64,000 nt of DNA from Bactrocera neohumeralis (taxonomy: Eukaryota > Arthropoda > Insecta > Diptera > Tephritidae). The position numbers were made by a program, and so were the translations under genes. Positions 11,909 to 25,384 of this stretch are shown here, in pieces. The stretch lies in NCBI RefSeq assembly GCF_024586455.1, contig NC_065922.1:33910089-33974088 (forward strand), read 5' to 3'. The number at the start of each line of letters is the position of its first letter. Position 1 is the first letter of the stretch. The notes beneath the pieces are model-generated. The model had not been told where the DNA came from and ran no database searches. It worked only from the letters and a program-made list of their open reading frames with translations.

Positions 11909-13065
11909 TATACCCTGAACAGACTTGATCAATATCAGGTCAAGTTGTATGGAAAACTTTTTTTTTTGACAAGATATCTTCATGAAATTTGACAAGTATT
12001 ATTTTTTAATTGACTAGTAAGATATCTAGGCATCAAATGAAATTTGGTTTTATTAAAATAAACAACTAATAATTCATACATTTATATACATTAACATAAA
12101 TATTTAAGTAACAAATTATATATTAAAAAAAATTTTTCCAGAATAGAAAGGAAAAAAATTTGTTCCACTTTAAAAAAGGGACTCTTATATAAAAGTGGTC
12201 AAATGAAAGTATAAATTTTGAAAAAATCCGTTTGAAAGTAAATTTAAATATTGCCTTTTTTATTCTGAGATTGAATTTTCATTGAAATAATGTCAAGTTA
12301 CGTCTCATAATTATTATTTGTACGGCTGCTTTTTGGTATTTTTGAATCAAAGATTAACCACAAATGCTTAATTGGATTTAAATCCGATCAAAGTCAAGTT
12401 TTTCTTTGTTTCAAAAAAGAAAACGTTTTTTATTTGACAAGATAAACGTGAAATTTGGCATGTATTATTGTCCACGGCATTACTACAATCTTCGTCCATC
12501 GAAGCAAATTGTTCACATCGGACTACTACAACATACAGCTGCTATGCAAACGGATCGATCAAAAACTAGTACTTGTATTTTAACTTTTTTATTAAGATAA
12601 ATATCTATGATCAAATTTCATATTTGGTATTGTTGTCCAAACGCTAGTCCTTTTTTGTAGGCGAAATGGAAAAATTGTTCATCGGTTTTTAAAACCACTA
12701 TTTGTAATTTTCTTTTCATGTACTATTGGAAACATCCAAACTTTTAATCAAACAAAGTTCTTGTATGAAAAAATTATTTTTTTGACAAAATATCTTCATG
12801 ATATCTGGAATATTTTATTGTCCAAGGCAGTGCTACCATATGCGAAAAAATTGTTCAGATTGGACCATTTTTTTATATTTTTAGCTGCCATACAAAAAAA
12901 ACTTTTCAACCAAAATAAAGTTCCGTGTATAAATACTTTTTTTTTTTTGATATAGAAATTCAGTTTTTCATGAAATTTGACAAGTATTATTTTCAATGCA
13001 GCGAACTCAATCTCACCAGGGAAGACTAATCACTCTGATCGGACTATATTTCTTCGTCTAAATAA
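11909..13065 (+). repeat. Hairpin-ended dispersed repeat, copy 2
   Basis: Begins with TATACCCTGAACAG near 11909. Internal-unit blocks (GACAAGATATCTTCATGAAATT, ATTGTCCACGGCATTACTAC, AAATTGTTCACATCGGACTA) recur at about 11970, 12430-12530, 12780-12880 and 12950-12990. The copy is long, diverged and interrupted, and its 3' end is not clear. Confidence 0.65.
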
Positions 13066-14479
13066 TAAGTGTCATTACAAACTGTTTAACGATTAACGGT
13101 GCTTCCAAAATAAAATGCTTTATGCATTTATTCTTGATGTTATAAGGAATATCACCTGAGTAGTTATACTACATAGATATATTAATACCTTAACCTTGAA
13201 CACTTGAAAACTATCACAGAAATATGTATGTATGTATATACCGTGAAAGCTTTCATAAATGAACCCCATCTTATTTTTTTGCCATCTAAACGGTGTGTCT
13301 CAAATAATTACATTTAAATTTAAAATAACTTGACGTGAAAATTACTTTTCAAAAAAGTTTTGCGTTCAAAAAAATATAACCACTTTACATATAAAAGATG
13401 TCCGCTAATTAGATTGTCCATCGAGCTTTCACTGTATATACACACATATTTATAACGCGGCATTATAAATGAGCTTAGCAAGCATAGATGCCCATAAGTT
13501 ATGTTATTTTTCTTCGATTTACGCACAGCAGACACGCATACAGCCCACAAACATTAACTTAGATACACATAAACTTATACATAAATACATTCATACATGC
13601 AAAATATATAAGTATGAGCGTTTGTTCACGTGACTTACGTATGTACCTATAAATGGAAACTGCTACATATACATACATATGCATAATCTTATAAACAAAT
13701 ACACGTATGTATATGAACAAAGTTTAGTTAGGTGGATCTGTCTGTTTGTATGTTTGTACGTTTGATGGGTTGTTTATTAGCTGTGTTTGGTTGGCAACCA
13801 AATGGTAACGGCTTTGACAATCATAATAATAAAAAAAATACATTAGCAAAAACAACAATAATCACTAGCTCTTGCTAACGTCAACCATAACGACAATCGG
13901 TGCTTAAAGCTCTGACAGCTCGTTTATTCGCTTCGCTTTGTCTCGGCTTTGTGCTACCTCCGCCTCCGGCCGTACTATAACCTATCGCATTGTAGTCAAT
14001 TCACAAACATACTTGTATGTATATATATAAATATGTGTATATAAATTGTATGTACGTATGTACATATGTACATCTGTATGTTCCGACATATGTAAATTTT
14101 TGCAAATTTTTATTTCTTCTGTACTTTGCTGACTTCATTTGTGTTCTAAAACACTGAGTCTATGAGTATATTATTCCGTGATACTTTCTAACGTTACTTC
14201 GAATGTTTTCATGCGACAGGCAGAATATGTACATTAAGTAGGTACTCCGCTTAATTGCAGCCGCACTTGACTTATGGTCGAGTATGCCTATATCTTTTTT
14301 ATATTTAAAACAAGCCATTAGTTACTATATACAAAGGTGCTTGAAAAATATTTATTTCACAGAGTATATTCAATTAAAGTCATAACAAAGTCACAATATT
14401 GAAGCTTAAATTAAATTGCTTATTGGTTGCGTATACGCCATGGTGTTCCAAAAATATACATATAAGAACAAAAAAAAAA
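13066..14479. other. Gene-free stretch
   Basis: CATA/TATG microsatellites are at 13560-13700 and 14010-14080. The segment at 13780-13990 has more balanced base composition and could be a conserved non-coding element. No gene supportable. Confidence 0.4.
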
Positions 14480-15512
14480 TTATTTCAGTTTTAAGGCAGC
14501 TATAGTACACTTCACGGACCACTTTTTACTACATAGCAGGTTATATAAAAATCAAACAAGATAATTATGATTCGTCAGTTTTATGGCAGCTACATGCTAT
14601 AGTTATCCGATCTGTACAAAATGCTCGGAGGATGTAGCTTTGTTTTAAGCAATAATCTGTGCTAAATTTCGTTAAGATATATTTTCAAATAAAAAAGTTT
14701 TCTCCACAAGAACTTAATTTTGATCGGTCAGTTTGTATGACAGCTGTATGCTATAGTGAACCGAACTGAACGATTTATTCAGATATTGTAGCATTGTCTT
14801 AAATATTATTTTGTGCCAAAATTCATGAAGATATCTCGTCAATTAAAGAAGTTTTCCCTACAAGAACTTGGTTTTGATTAGTCATTTTGTATGGCAGCTA
14901 TATGCTATGGTAGTCCGATTCGAACAATACGCTTAGAGAGTGTAGCGTTATCTTGAATAATATTCTATACCAAATTTGGTAAAGATATATCGTATAATAA
15001 AAAGTTCTCCGCACAAAAACTTGATTTGGATTGAATAGTTCGTATGGTAGCTCTACACTATAGTGATCCGATCTAAACGATTTTTTCGGAAATTATAGCG
15101 CGTTTTTGAACAACATTCTATATCAAATTTCGTAAGGATAATATGTCATATAAAAAAGTTTTCCATACAAAAAGTTGATTTTGAGCGGTCAGCTTGCATG
15201 GCAGCTACTGTATATGCCTAGATATTCAATATTGACGGTTCCACTAATTAGCTGCTTGTTGGGAAAAAAGCAGGTGTGCAAAATTACAGATTGTTATCTC
15301 AAAAAATTAGGGCTAAGTTGACGAATATACAGAGGGAAAGTCAAATATAGTTAAATGGAAGCAGCTTGTCACGCTGTTCGTTTATATAAGTATGTATGTA
15401 TATAAATACCCTATACATATGTACATATATGTATGTGTAAGTATATAGTGTCTTCGACGTTTCCATCTAGTCATTACAAACTTCGTTGCAAACTTAATAT
15501 ACCCTATTCAAG
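14480..15512 (-). repeat. Hairpin-ended dispersed repeat, copy 3 (expanded tandem units)
   Basis: Minus orientation, with the head (AATATACCCTATTCAAG) at about 15497-15513. The internal unit, marked by a CTATAGT block, recurs near 14500, 14593, 14748, 14907 and 15055, spaced about 150-160 bp in the best-preserved part. Each unit also carries a TTTCGTAA/GATAT block and a TTTTCC-ACAA-AACTT block. This is the copy with the most units in the window. Confidence 0.8.
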
Positions 15513-16499
15513 TTATAAAAACACCTCTCAAAATTCTCAAAAACTATTTAGTAATTAATTTTTAGAAAATATCTCAATAATAAATCATATGCCAAATGAA
15601 TGCATAAATAAATGAGAACAATTACTTTTCAACAACACGATATTTTCACGCTATCGTTTAGTTTAATTTGTAGCGATTGAAAGCACAGCGGCGTACACAA
15701 ACATACACGGCCGCACCGCCAACGCTGAACGCCGAACGCTATACAACCTTTGCTGTTTAATGCCGTTGCGGTTTTGTTGGTTGCCGAACTGCTGCTAGTA
15801 ATTCAAATCCCAATTATACAATTCTGTAGTTGCTTTTGCTGAACTTCTGGTTCTTGTGTGGCTTTTAACCGTTTCGTTGTCGCTGTCGCTGTCGTCGTTG
15901 CTGTTGTCGGCGTAGTCATCATCGTCGACGAGACTTTGCTTCGTTATCGTATCGCATACATATCTACATATATCGTACAACGTCCGCTAAGCGTCGTTCG
16001 TCGTCGTCGTCGTCGTCGTCTTCTGTCTGTCGTCCGTCGCATTGCCGCATCGTCGTCGTCTCATATCATTTCCACTTTGGCCATTCCATTTGGTTCCTGT
16101 TGTTCTGCTGCCACTGTTTTGATTTTTGTTGTATTTCTTGCCGTTGTTGTTGTGTTTTTTGTTGTTGCTATTATTTCACCTTTAGTTTTGCAATTGGCTT
16201 TGCTGTTATGGGCTTAGCGCGCGCACACACAGTTCACTGCGACGTCAACGACAACGTCAGCGCTCACAATGCGACTCGCTATGCCACGGTCGCGCTGCTG
16301 CCAATGCGTTTTGGGCTTTCTGTTGCCGTGCTTACACAAAATCACATCTCTCTTCGACTTTTTAGTCTCAATTCGCGTGCGCTACAATAATAATGTATCT
16401 GCGAGTAGTACCACGCGATTCTCCTCCACAACACACAACCAAGCGCCAGCGAGCAGCAGCAGCATAACAGTAGCCGCCGTATAGCAGCAAAGTAAAATC
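15513..16499. other. GC-richer promoter-like region
   Basis: Base composition is noticeably more balanced than the surroundings, with CGT/CGA trinucleotide runs at 15880-15930 and 15990-16060 and many CpG. It sits directly upstream of an A-rich leader-like stretch. A 61-codon acidic minus-strand frame (15980-15795) is probably produced by the trinucleotide runs. It may be a promoter/enhancer block; no specific core element is certain. Confidence 0.35.
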
Positions 16500-17322
16500 C
16501 ACAGACATACTTACCTGCCTACATACTTACATGCAAGCAAGCATACAACCCACTTGTGTATGTACATGGAAATGTTGGTGTACAGTGATTTTTGTGCATA
16601 AATGTCGGAAAGCAACGCAAAAATACTTAAATCAAGACAGTGCGAAAATACTCTATACGTTTGTGCATGTGTATATAATTAAATACATTAAAATAAAAAA
16701 TAAATAAATATGTTTGTACATTGACTCGTTTAGCCGAGCATTGTTAGTTGGAGTGAATAGTTGGTGAAAAAATTAAAAACACAACGAAAACGGAAATAAA
16801 AGTAAAAATAAAAATTTAAAAATAAAAGTAAAAAAAAAAATAAAGATAACGAAATAAATAATATAAAAACCATAAAATAAAAGATAACAAATTTTAGTAA
16901 AAAAATCAAAGCGTATGAAAAAGTGCAAAAACACACAGATAATAGTGGCGCAGTTATCGCAACAAAGTGTTTCACGAGCTATAAATGCAAAAACACAAAA
17001 GTAAATTGAATAAAACTACATTTTCAAAATAAGTGAAAAAGGTAAAAGTGTTGACAGTTAAATGCCAGAAACGTTTTCTTATAATAATAAAACAACAACA
17101 TTAACAAAATGTAGAATACAGTGTAGTAAAAGAGCAGAGAATAAAAATTAAAAATGCAAATAAAACGCTTAGATAGATCACACAAACTTACTTTCTTATA
17201 TACATACATACATATGTACATACATACATACATACATATGTATATGTATACTTACACACAGAAATTAGTATTAATCAGCTTAAATTTAAATATCAGTGAG
17301 TGAGTTAAATATGAGTGTCACT
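16500..17322 (+). other. Candidate Tlk leader exon (17.3 kb)
   Basis: A-rich, purine-biased sequence typical of fly 5' leaders ends at a strong donor: ATG AGT GTC ACT then GTGAGT at 17323. The short open start (M-S-V-T) ends in phase 0, which would join directly to the common Tlk exon at 50877. The start of the exon is not determined. This is inference only; no other gene on the + strand could receive the leader within this window. Confidence 0.3.
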
Positions 17323-17939
17323 GTGAGTATTCTAGTTGATTTGCTAGTTAGATTATACGTATATTGAAATTGTTCGAGAAATTGAAAAATTATAACGGAT
17401 TATACACGATTTGCCTTAAAATACTAATACAACACATCGATCATGTCACTTGCCCATTAGATAATAACGAATGTACCAAAATTCAGAAATTATTTAAACA
17501 TTTTCCTAATAATAGCAGCTACAGTGTTGTGCAATAAAATAGATGCGAAAATAATAAGATTTTTTTATTGTAATTTTTTGATATGCTATTTAACTTACTA
17601 AAATTTCAAGCTTGAACGTTCAAACAAATAAATTTTAATGAAAAAAAATTTGTATGGTATTGGAACATGGTTAGATTAGTTAGATTAGAAATTAACACAC
17701 CCCTTATACAATAATAATTTTTTTTTCAACTAGAAAGGTTTTGAATTTTTTAATAAATTATTAAATTCTCATTACTGCAAATTAATCAAAAGGTGTAAAA
17801 TCGATATGACAGATGATACAATGGGTGTCTGCGGACGCCATTGACTTTTAAGGACTGCGTCGAATAAAATTGTCCGTTACAATAATGAAAAAAACTTTAA
17901 AACCAGTAATCCGATTTTTATAAACTAAAATATTTTATT

Positions 17940-18530
17940 AAAATTATGTATTATTAATATTTTTTTATTTTTTTCCGGAACCCTGTCCATTAGTGCTTTT
18001 ATGGTATTGTCCGATACTCTCATAGCTGCTGAAAACCAATTTTTTTTTTAATCTTGAAGGTCTTTAGTCACTTTTTTTTGTTGCCTTCATCTCCTTTTTT
18101 ACTAAAACACAGTATATCTCTCAATCGGCCATAATTCTGGATAGTTAGTTGGATTCGCTTCTCTAGGTACTAAAATCCCTTATTCCGTTGGAACCACTCT
18201 AAGGCTGTTTTGCTAAAGTGACATGAAGCGAGGTCAGGCCAAAAAAACGTGGACATTTCATGTTGGCTTAGGAATGGAAGCAAGTTCTTTTGTAAACCTT
18301 TCTTCTCATATATCTCGCTGTTGATTGTGCCCGACGTAACGGCCTGCCACACAAGAAATTTCTTTGGGTCTTTCTTGAGAATGGTCACAACGTTCTTCGC
18401 CTTCTCACGATCATGTGGCCCCTTTTTACCAGAACCTTTCTGCCAGTCAATACGCACATCTTTTTTAAAACGTTTAATAACGCGAGAAATGCTTTTAGGG
18501 CCATATTTCTACATATTATTCTATGCATAT
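17940..18530 (-). pseudogene. Tc1/mariner-family transposase remnant (not mariner proper)
   Basis: Minus-strand reading from about 18510 shows a helix-turn-helix piece (SISRVIKRFKK, then GSGKKGPHDREKAKNV). It then skips to the catalytic half: KKFLVWQAVTSGTINSEIY, LLPFLSQH, and FFWPDLASCHFSKTALEWF with the second Asp. Past an in-frame stop near 18169 there is a weak match to the final catalytic Glu region (MADZEIY-like, where WPIE-YW is usual). The N-terminal/core segment between the HTH and KKFLVWQ is deleted. The WPDLASCH motif separates it from the DD34D mariners in this window. Element ends were not identified. Confidence 0.75.
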
Positions 18531-21500
18531 GTATACAAAAAAACATAATTGAAGAATATAGTCGGTATAATTATTAAGTTAAATCGCCTTAGCCGATAAA
18601 TCTTCGCACCTTAGTGTGAAAAACTAAATAAGCTGCAATAAATAAATTGAATTTGAAAATAATGTACATATGTACATAAGTATGTAGAAGTGCATATATG
18701 TAAGTACGTATGTATGTATGTATTTACATATTTACTCGTGCATATTAAAATGCAATCCTGGCTAAGCAACTTTTGTCTCATTTTCTCCAACTACTCGAAG
18801 AGAAACGTTAAAAATAAAAAAACATAAAAAAACTAAAGCAAAGATATCAACAAACATACATACATATATACATATGTACATACCTAATTAAACATTTGAA
18901 ACGCTTTAAGAAAATGTGGCTTTTTTTAAATACTTTCCATGTACCGTGGCAAAGTTTTCGAATTCATGTATACACACAATCGCATCTTAGGCATGTACAT
19001 ATGTATGTATATATGTAAATATGAGTACAACACAATTAAAATACACCGCCTCATACAACCCGCGACCACTTAGCCCTCTGCAACCTCTTGAAATAGCAAC
19101 GCCCGTTGAACACTATTTGCGCTTATTATTGTTGTTGTTGTTGCTAATACTTTTTTTTTGTACTTTTCGCAAATGCTTCCTCTGCACAGCATATGTATGC
19201 GCTCTCATTCTTATACTCTCGGACCACCAAATTGCCGAGCGACTCTAATATCGGTAGCCCGCTGCACTGCTCTCTGCTCTACTCCCATGCAATTTAATGT
19301 TTTGCACTGAGTGCCAAGTGCTGTTTGCAGATGTCTTTTTGTTTCGTTTCGTTTCGTTTTTTTTTTTTTTTGCCTCTCCTTGCACACCCTCTCGGCTGCA
19401 TACTCGCCCCATTCGGTGCAAAGCGATACATTTTTACTCGTTGGTATGTGTGTAGGTATGTATGCATGTAGTATGCATGCAAGTGGATACATTTGCCAGC
19501 GATTGGCACTCGTATGAATTTTTATTATTTTTTCCGTACTTGATTTTGTTTTAAGACTGTCCACTGACTGTTCGGTTGGTTGATTGCTGTTTGTGATATG
19601 ATTTTTTCCTGTTACTTTATTTCATTTTTGCTCGCTTTCGGTCGCATCACACAATTTTTGCGTTCATGCCTACTACAAATCGACATAAATATATACAAGC
19701 ATACATATGTATATAGAAATACACATACATACTGTACATACATACAATATACTCCTTCCTCTCGTATATATTTTATTAACGCGTCTACAAGCTATGCAAG
19801 TATGTATGTGTGTTTGTTTTAGCGCTCAACTGCTGCTCTACCGCTCCAACGCTTTTAACTGCCATCAAGCATCCACCGCATACCCGGCTACCACCTTGCC
19901 TTCCAATGTGATTTTTTGCCATTCTATTTCCATTTTATTTTATACATTTTTTTTGTGTGTTGATTTTTTTTTGCTTTGCTCCACTCTACTACTCACCAGT
20001 TCCGCAATTCACTTGCTCCCACTTTTGCCCTGCTCCACGCCTTACGTTTCCCCACTCTCGCTGCCTCCGCTAGTTGTTACTGTTGTTGCTTGGCTTTTTT
20101 TGTTTTGCTTCGCCCACCGCTCCCGTCCTGCCAACGATGTGGTTTGTCGTCCCCCTCCTGCCTTCGCACAACGCCTTTTCATTTGCCTGACAGTCGGTTG
20201 GTTGGCCTGTTGTTCGGTCGATTGAATTTTTTATTATAATATTTTTTTTTTGCGTGTTGCTATTCGTATGTATTCCATCTTACCTCATAAATACATGCGC
20301 GCATATTTTCAAGTACTGCTGCTGTGCCTGCAAGAGCCCCCTTTGCCTACTCCATCTGTTCTTAGCACTCAGGTTATCTCTATGTACTACGCGCTATATG
20401 CCTTGTACAGCCATATATTTGTACTATATACATACATAAATATGTATATAAAAATGTACGCTTTATACATATGTACATACAAACATTTGCACCAATTTGC
20501 TGTACACCATCGTTTAATCTCGACAGTTTTCTTCTACTTTTACTCTTAGTTTATATTTATTCTGCATATTTTATACCCTTTCGTTCTTTTGATTTTTCTC
20601 ACTACCCACACTATATAGTCTTCGATTTGATTTCAATTTGTTCTATTATGTTTTCGTTTGTCATACTCTTCCGTTATTATGGTGTGTAACTTATGAAGCC
20701 TCGACGACTCGTTTTTATCTGAAAATCGTTAAGTTTTGATTCATCGACTTAACTAAATATGTTTATTAACTGTCCTCTCTCAATTTTTCGCGGTAATTTT
20801 TCTTTTTGTTGTAATCGTGAGTTTACTATGCAAATATTTGAATTAATTAATTAGGTAATCATTATGCTAAAATAAGCAGTATTATTTGCTTTATTTTGTT
20901 TGCTATTACTAAATCGATTTTTGTAAATATATTTTAATTTTCTATTAAACGTTTTCTACTTTTTTTTTTATATAGTACACGAAGCGAGATAGGCAAATCG
21001 AGTACACACTTCAGTTAATTTAGCACTTTCTATAAGGTTTTCGAGTAAAGCAAACGTCAGCTCTAAGCTGTCATTTGACCAAAAAAGTCCTTTTTTTTAA
21101 ATCTGAGCGAAGTGTTGTCTAACATTATCACCATTATTTGTTTCCAAGTTTTATTAGTTCACCATACTTCTTTAGATCTTTCTTAATCGAATATAAGATC
21201 AAAACGGGAGTTTGAAGATATCAAAGGTTGACTTTTTGCATTCGGCATTTTCGGTTTTGCATTTTCGAGGCTTGTTCTCTTTGAGATCTTCAAGAGTTCG
21301 AGGCTTCAAGAAACAAACTCATCATTCAAACAACATTTTCTTCAGTAACGATTATAATTCCAATGAAGAAGAGTATCGTACAGTACTGTTCCGTATCGAA
21401 GATATTGTTATAACAGCAAAAAAATAGTCCTTATTCAGTAGTAACAACTGATTTCTGCACTTCGTAAGCTTATAATTATATTGCGAGCATAGGAGGTGAT

Positions 21501-21599
21501 AATGTAATTCTTAGGTATGAGTCCAATATGTTTTCTCCGACACTGTATATCTTCAACCTGGAATCTCGTAGCCTCTGACATTTAAAAGCTGCAGGTTTT
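18531..21599. other. Gene-free stretch, T/C-rich with microsatellites
   Basis: Pyrimidine-rich on the + strand from about 19020 to 20700. The open frames of 80-172 codons there are rich in Cys, Leu, Phe, Tyr and Ser because of this bias and share no family motif. CATA microsatellites lie at 18660-18725, 18855-18890, 19690-19745 and 20425-20480. No gene supportable. Confidence 0.45.
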
Positions 21600-21629
21600 C
21601 ACACACCGATGCTATCGCAATATTTGCAG

Positions 21630-21755
21630 CATTTTCTGATAAAAAGACTCGAAAGAAAATGGGTCTGGCTTGAGGATGTTTTGAAGCGAGATCCAGCCAC
21701 AATCATCCGGAGCGCTATCAATTGGATTTTAATGTTAATGCTCCTATTAACAAAC
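21630..21755 (+). mobile_element. Possible non-LTR retrotransposon C-terminal scrap
   Basis: The frame around 21633-21731 reads FLIKRLERKWVWLEDVL followed by KRDPATIIRSAINW. This resembles the W-LGHVLR-DP-I-R-AL-W tail found after the reverse transcriptase of many insect non-LTR elements. It is short and isolated, so the assignment is tentative. Confidence 0.35.
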
Positions 21756-21910
21756 GGAAATATATGTAGACCTTTTTAAGACTTGAATTTTCCGCTTTAA
21801 TAATCATTTAAATCAGTAGTTAGGATTGAAAAACTTTCGAGGAAAACTGCATTCTCAGCTCAAACTTTGAAAAATTGAACTGCTTGTAATTTCGTAAGAT
21901 CTACATATAC

Positions 21911-22495
21911 CCCAAACAGGTATATATTGTAGGTGTTATTGTAAGTTTGCCACGAAGTTTGTAATACCCAAAAGGAAACGTCGGATAATTCAAACCACCA
22001 TTCGATGCAGCTGTCATATAAACTGAGCGATCGGAATCATGTCCTTGTATGTATTAATCTTTTTAGTTGACAAAATATCTTCAAAAAATTGTCATAAATT
22101 ATTATCCAAGACAATACCACAATATTCGAAGATATTGATCAGATCGGACTACTATGCAGTGATTAATGATTTTCTTCTTTATATACATATGGTTTTTGTT
22201 TTGTATTTTTTATTTTGTTATGAATGAATAAACATAAGTCGGAAATTTGAAACTTTCATATTTTTTTGCGCGTATATTTTTTTCGATATTTTTTATATTA
22301 TTCGTCAGTTAATATTGGAAAACTAACCATTTTTACGCGATACATACATATAGTATATGTAGCTGTCATACAAATTGACCGTCCAACAGCAAGATAAAGA
22401 ATTTTTGACCCCTTCTATGCTTGAGAAATGTACTGGTGAAGGGTATTATAGTTTCGGTGCAGCCGAAGTTTAAAGACTTTTCTCGTTTTTTTGAA
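21911..22495 (+). repeat. Hairpin-ended dispersed repeat, copy 4
   Basis: The head region (about 21908-21985) keeps AAGTTTGCCACGAAGTTTGT and GGAAACGTCGG. Internal-unit blocks follow, and the tail is well preserved: GAAGGGTATTATAGTTTCGG then TGCAGCCGAAG and a run of T ending near 22495. Confidence 0.85.
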
Positions 22496-22837
22496 AAATA
22501 ATATTCCCTTTAAATAATCTTTTTTATATAATGGAAGCTCTATAAGCTATGGATTCTAAATATATTTGAATTTTTGGTTTTAATGTCTTTTCTTATGAGA
22601 TTAAAATATTATCCCATCAGTCATGGTGTCTAATTGGTCGTTGATTTCGCTGCTTTATTACAAAAATGTCATAGCTCAAAAGTTACAAATATGAAGATTA
22701 GCATACTTAAACATTTCGATTTAGGAAACTCTTTCAGAATGAAACATAACGGTAATTTTCTAGCTACTAGATTGATGATATGGTTGAGATAATTTTAAAA
22801 TGTTAAATCCAACAGAACTAGAGTTTGAAAGATATCA

Positions 22838-22870
22838 TTAGGTAGTCGAAAAAGTATTTTCTTCCTCTTC
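22838..22870 (+). repeat. Orphan mariner-type end
   Basis: ATTAGGTAGTCGAAAAAGTA then TTTTC resembles the outer end of the miniature element at 7119-7600. No partner end in the expected orientation was seen nearby. A short GAGTTTGAAAGATATC motif flanks it on both sides (22820 and 22881). Confidence 0.4.
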
Positions 22871-24225
22871 TAGTTACCGGAGTTTGAAAGATATCGTTGA
22901 GATAATTATCTATATGGTAAATCTTACAGAGAATGTTATTTTTGTATACACGACGTTGGATATTTGAGTTATGAATATAATTTTTTAAGTTAAGACATAT
23001 TCTAAAAACAAAATATTTTTTTCAACGCCTATGCTTTTTCGCCCCAGTACTCTCATATTTCGTTCGTACGCTTTAATACTCCGCATATTCGTCATAATAA
23101 CCACATACGTATGTACATACATACATATGTATGTATGTATGCAAGTAAGTATGATGAGCGTAAACTTGTTGTAAACAAGCTAATAAATATACCTACGGCT
23201 ATATACGAGCACGTCGTATATGGCTATTAAACGATTCGCCTATAGATTTCAATCATTGAAATTAGCGGTGAGTTTCAACCGGAACGCGTTGTTGAGTGGC
23301 AGTTTGACTAAGTGGCTAACTGAATTAAGTGTAGATACACTAATAATAAGAGAATATGAAAATTTACTGAAGCTGAGCGGCAAAAGAAACTGTGCGTAAG
23401 CGAGAATAATGAAAAAATAGGCGTTTGGTTAGTTAGAAAGTCAGTCAAAACATGTACGAACTGATTGTCAAGTGCGCTCACAAGACGGACAGACGGACGG
23501 ACGGGCGCGCAGACTAAAGCACTAAATAAATCTCAACGAGACGCGCTGCTGGAGCGCAAAAAGAGGACAATTATAGGCACACGTTGCACGGACAGACATA
23601 TAAACTTACTAAATGGAATTGAACAGATAAAGATAGCAGCTACTCATGTATGTACTTATGTATGCATGTACATATGAATGTACATCTTTAAGTAGGTACA
23701 TAAGTAGGTGAAGAATGAAGTTAAAAGCAAAGAAGTTTCTCCTCCAGTACTATACCACACCCGTTGTCGTTGGCGCATGGCGACAAGTTTGCTAGCAATG
23801 CTCCGACAATGTCGCGTTCAACTGGAATATGTCTCGCCTGCGATTTCGCACAAGCCATTAACCATCCTCCGACGTCCTGTTACTTCCCCAGCCAGTTTGC
23901 ACAGTGGCGTGCAATAAAAGTGTACACACAATGGAAATGAAATTATGTAGCCTCTTCAAATATCAGAAATTGACATGTTTGCTACACATCTTGCGTGATA
24001 TTACTTGTATTTTAGCTATATTTGTTAAATATTAATTTTATAGACACAATCTCGTCAAGGAAACATTTTCTCAAGAATTGCTATAGAACTATTAATAGGT
24101 TCTCCTCGGCGAATTGATAAATTTTTTTCTGGAACACTCAAAAAAGGCCCAACTTTTTCAATTTATTTTGAGTGTGAGGAAGAAGTAATAAAATTTCTCC
24201 CCTTTAAAATCTCTAAGATTAAGTA

Positions 24226-24258
24226 TTAGGTAGTGGAAAGAGTCTTTTCGTATTTATA
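24226..24258 (+). repeat. Orphan mariner-type end
   Basis: TTAGGTAGTGGAAAGAGTCT then TTTCGTATTT matches the inner 14 bp of the miniature element at 7119. It is in the same orientation as the copy at 22838, so the two do not form an inverted pair. Confidence 0.45.
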
Positions 24259-25260
24259 ATCAAACTTCAACTCCGATCTGAGAAAGATATAGATCTAATA
24301 ATGAATTAAAAATAGTGATGCAATATTTCTTGCTATCTAAAGTGACCCCTAATTCAGTTTCATAATTCCCAAATGTGTATAAAATTTGTTCCACCTAGCA
24401 CTGTAAAAGCTCCTTACCCGACCCACAACCCACGCTTCCCTTGGCAGTGCAACAACTCCCACTGACACATCTTCGCCATTTGACATAAGCATAAACGACG
24501 ACGCAATTTAACGCGTCTCGCTATCAGCAGCAACGTCAAGTTTAAGCTTTTAGCTCTTGGTGTGTGTCGACTACGGGCTGGTTGGGCTGTAGGTCGGTCG
24601 GGCAGTCGTTTGGTGACTCGGTATGGTTTGCTTGTTGGTTTATCGGTTATCGATAGTTGCGCTCGTCTTTCGGTTTAATATGTGTTAATGTGGACAAAAC
24701 TATCCGACGCTTTGTTTTAGCTGATTTATATAATTATACATGCATATATTTTATAAGTATGCACATCTATGTGTATATATACATATGTAAATATACGTAA
24801 ATATGTAAGCAAATATAAATGTTTGTACATATTGACATTTTATATGAATTTATTTTATACTTCGCAACGCCGCTGTTTCTCTTCTCAAGCAACAGCAACT
24901 AGGGTAATTAAATATTTCTGTCTCTATTGTATAATATATAGTACATACATACTTATGTAGATATGTATGTAGATTTAAGTAATCTGGTTGGCTTTGCAAT
25001 GTGTTAACATTTCAATTTAGTGTAGTATAAAATATTATATTTAAAATTTAGCTGAGTAGAAATAAATTAGAAGTTCAAATGAGCGAAAGTTTCGAAAATC
25101 CATACTTTTATGTATGCTTCTGTTCACATATTTACTTCTGTGTATTTCAACAACTAATTAGCTGATTTATTAATTTTTGAAATATATTTTAAATATACAA
25201 ATTATTAAAGAACAAAAATATAAATACATAAATACGTAATTCCATATGTAATACATACAT

Positions 25261-25345
25261 TAGGGTAGGTCAAAAATGCGAATGTTTTTTTCGCTTCATA
25301 CTCTGAAAAATTGATTGATAGACCCTTCTAAAAAAAGCTACACTA
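25261..25345 (+). repeat. TAGGGTRGRTCAAAA-type repeat end
   Basis: Starts TAGGGTAGGTCAAAAATG. A second sequence with the same start (TAGGGTGGATCAAAATAA) is at 40381. The two diverge after the first 16 bases or so. Possibly the end of a small DNA transposon family; no inverted partner found. Confidence 0.3.
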
Positions 25346-25384
25346 GGTGAGCTCTGAATTGCACCAAGATAAATAAACAGCTAA

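Noticed and set aside
15795..15980. 61-codon acidic frame on the minus strand (DDDDYADNSNDDSDSD)
   Set aside because: Caused by GTC/GTT trinucleotide runs on the plus strand; no conserved domain, initiation context or splice partner.
19707..20225. 172-codon open frame on the plus strand
   Set aside because: Lies in a pyrimidine-rich tract; the Cys/Leu/Ser/Phe-rich product and overlapping open frames in other phases indicate compositional bias.
23708..23917. 69-codon open frame
   Set aside because: Begins at GTG, not ATG, and has no recognisable motif or splice context.
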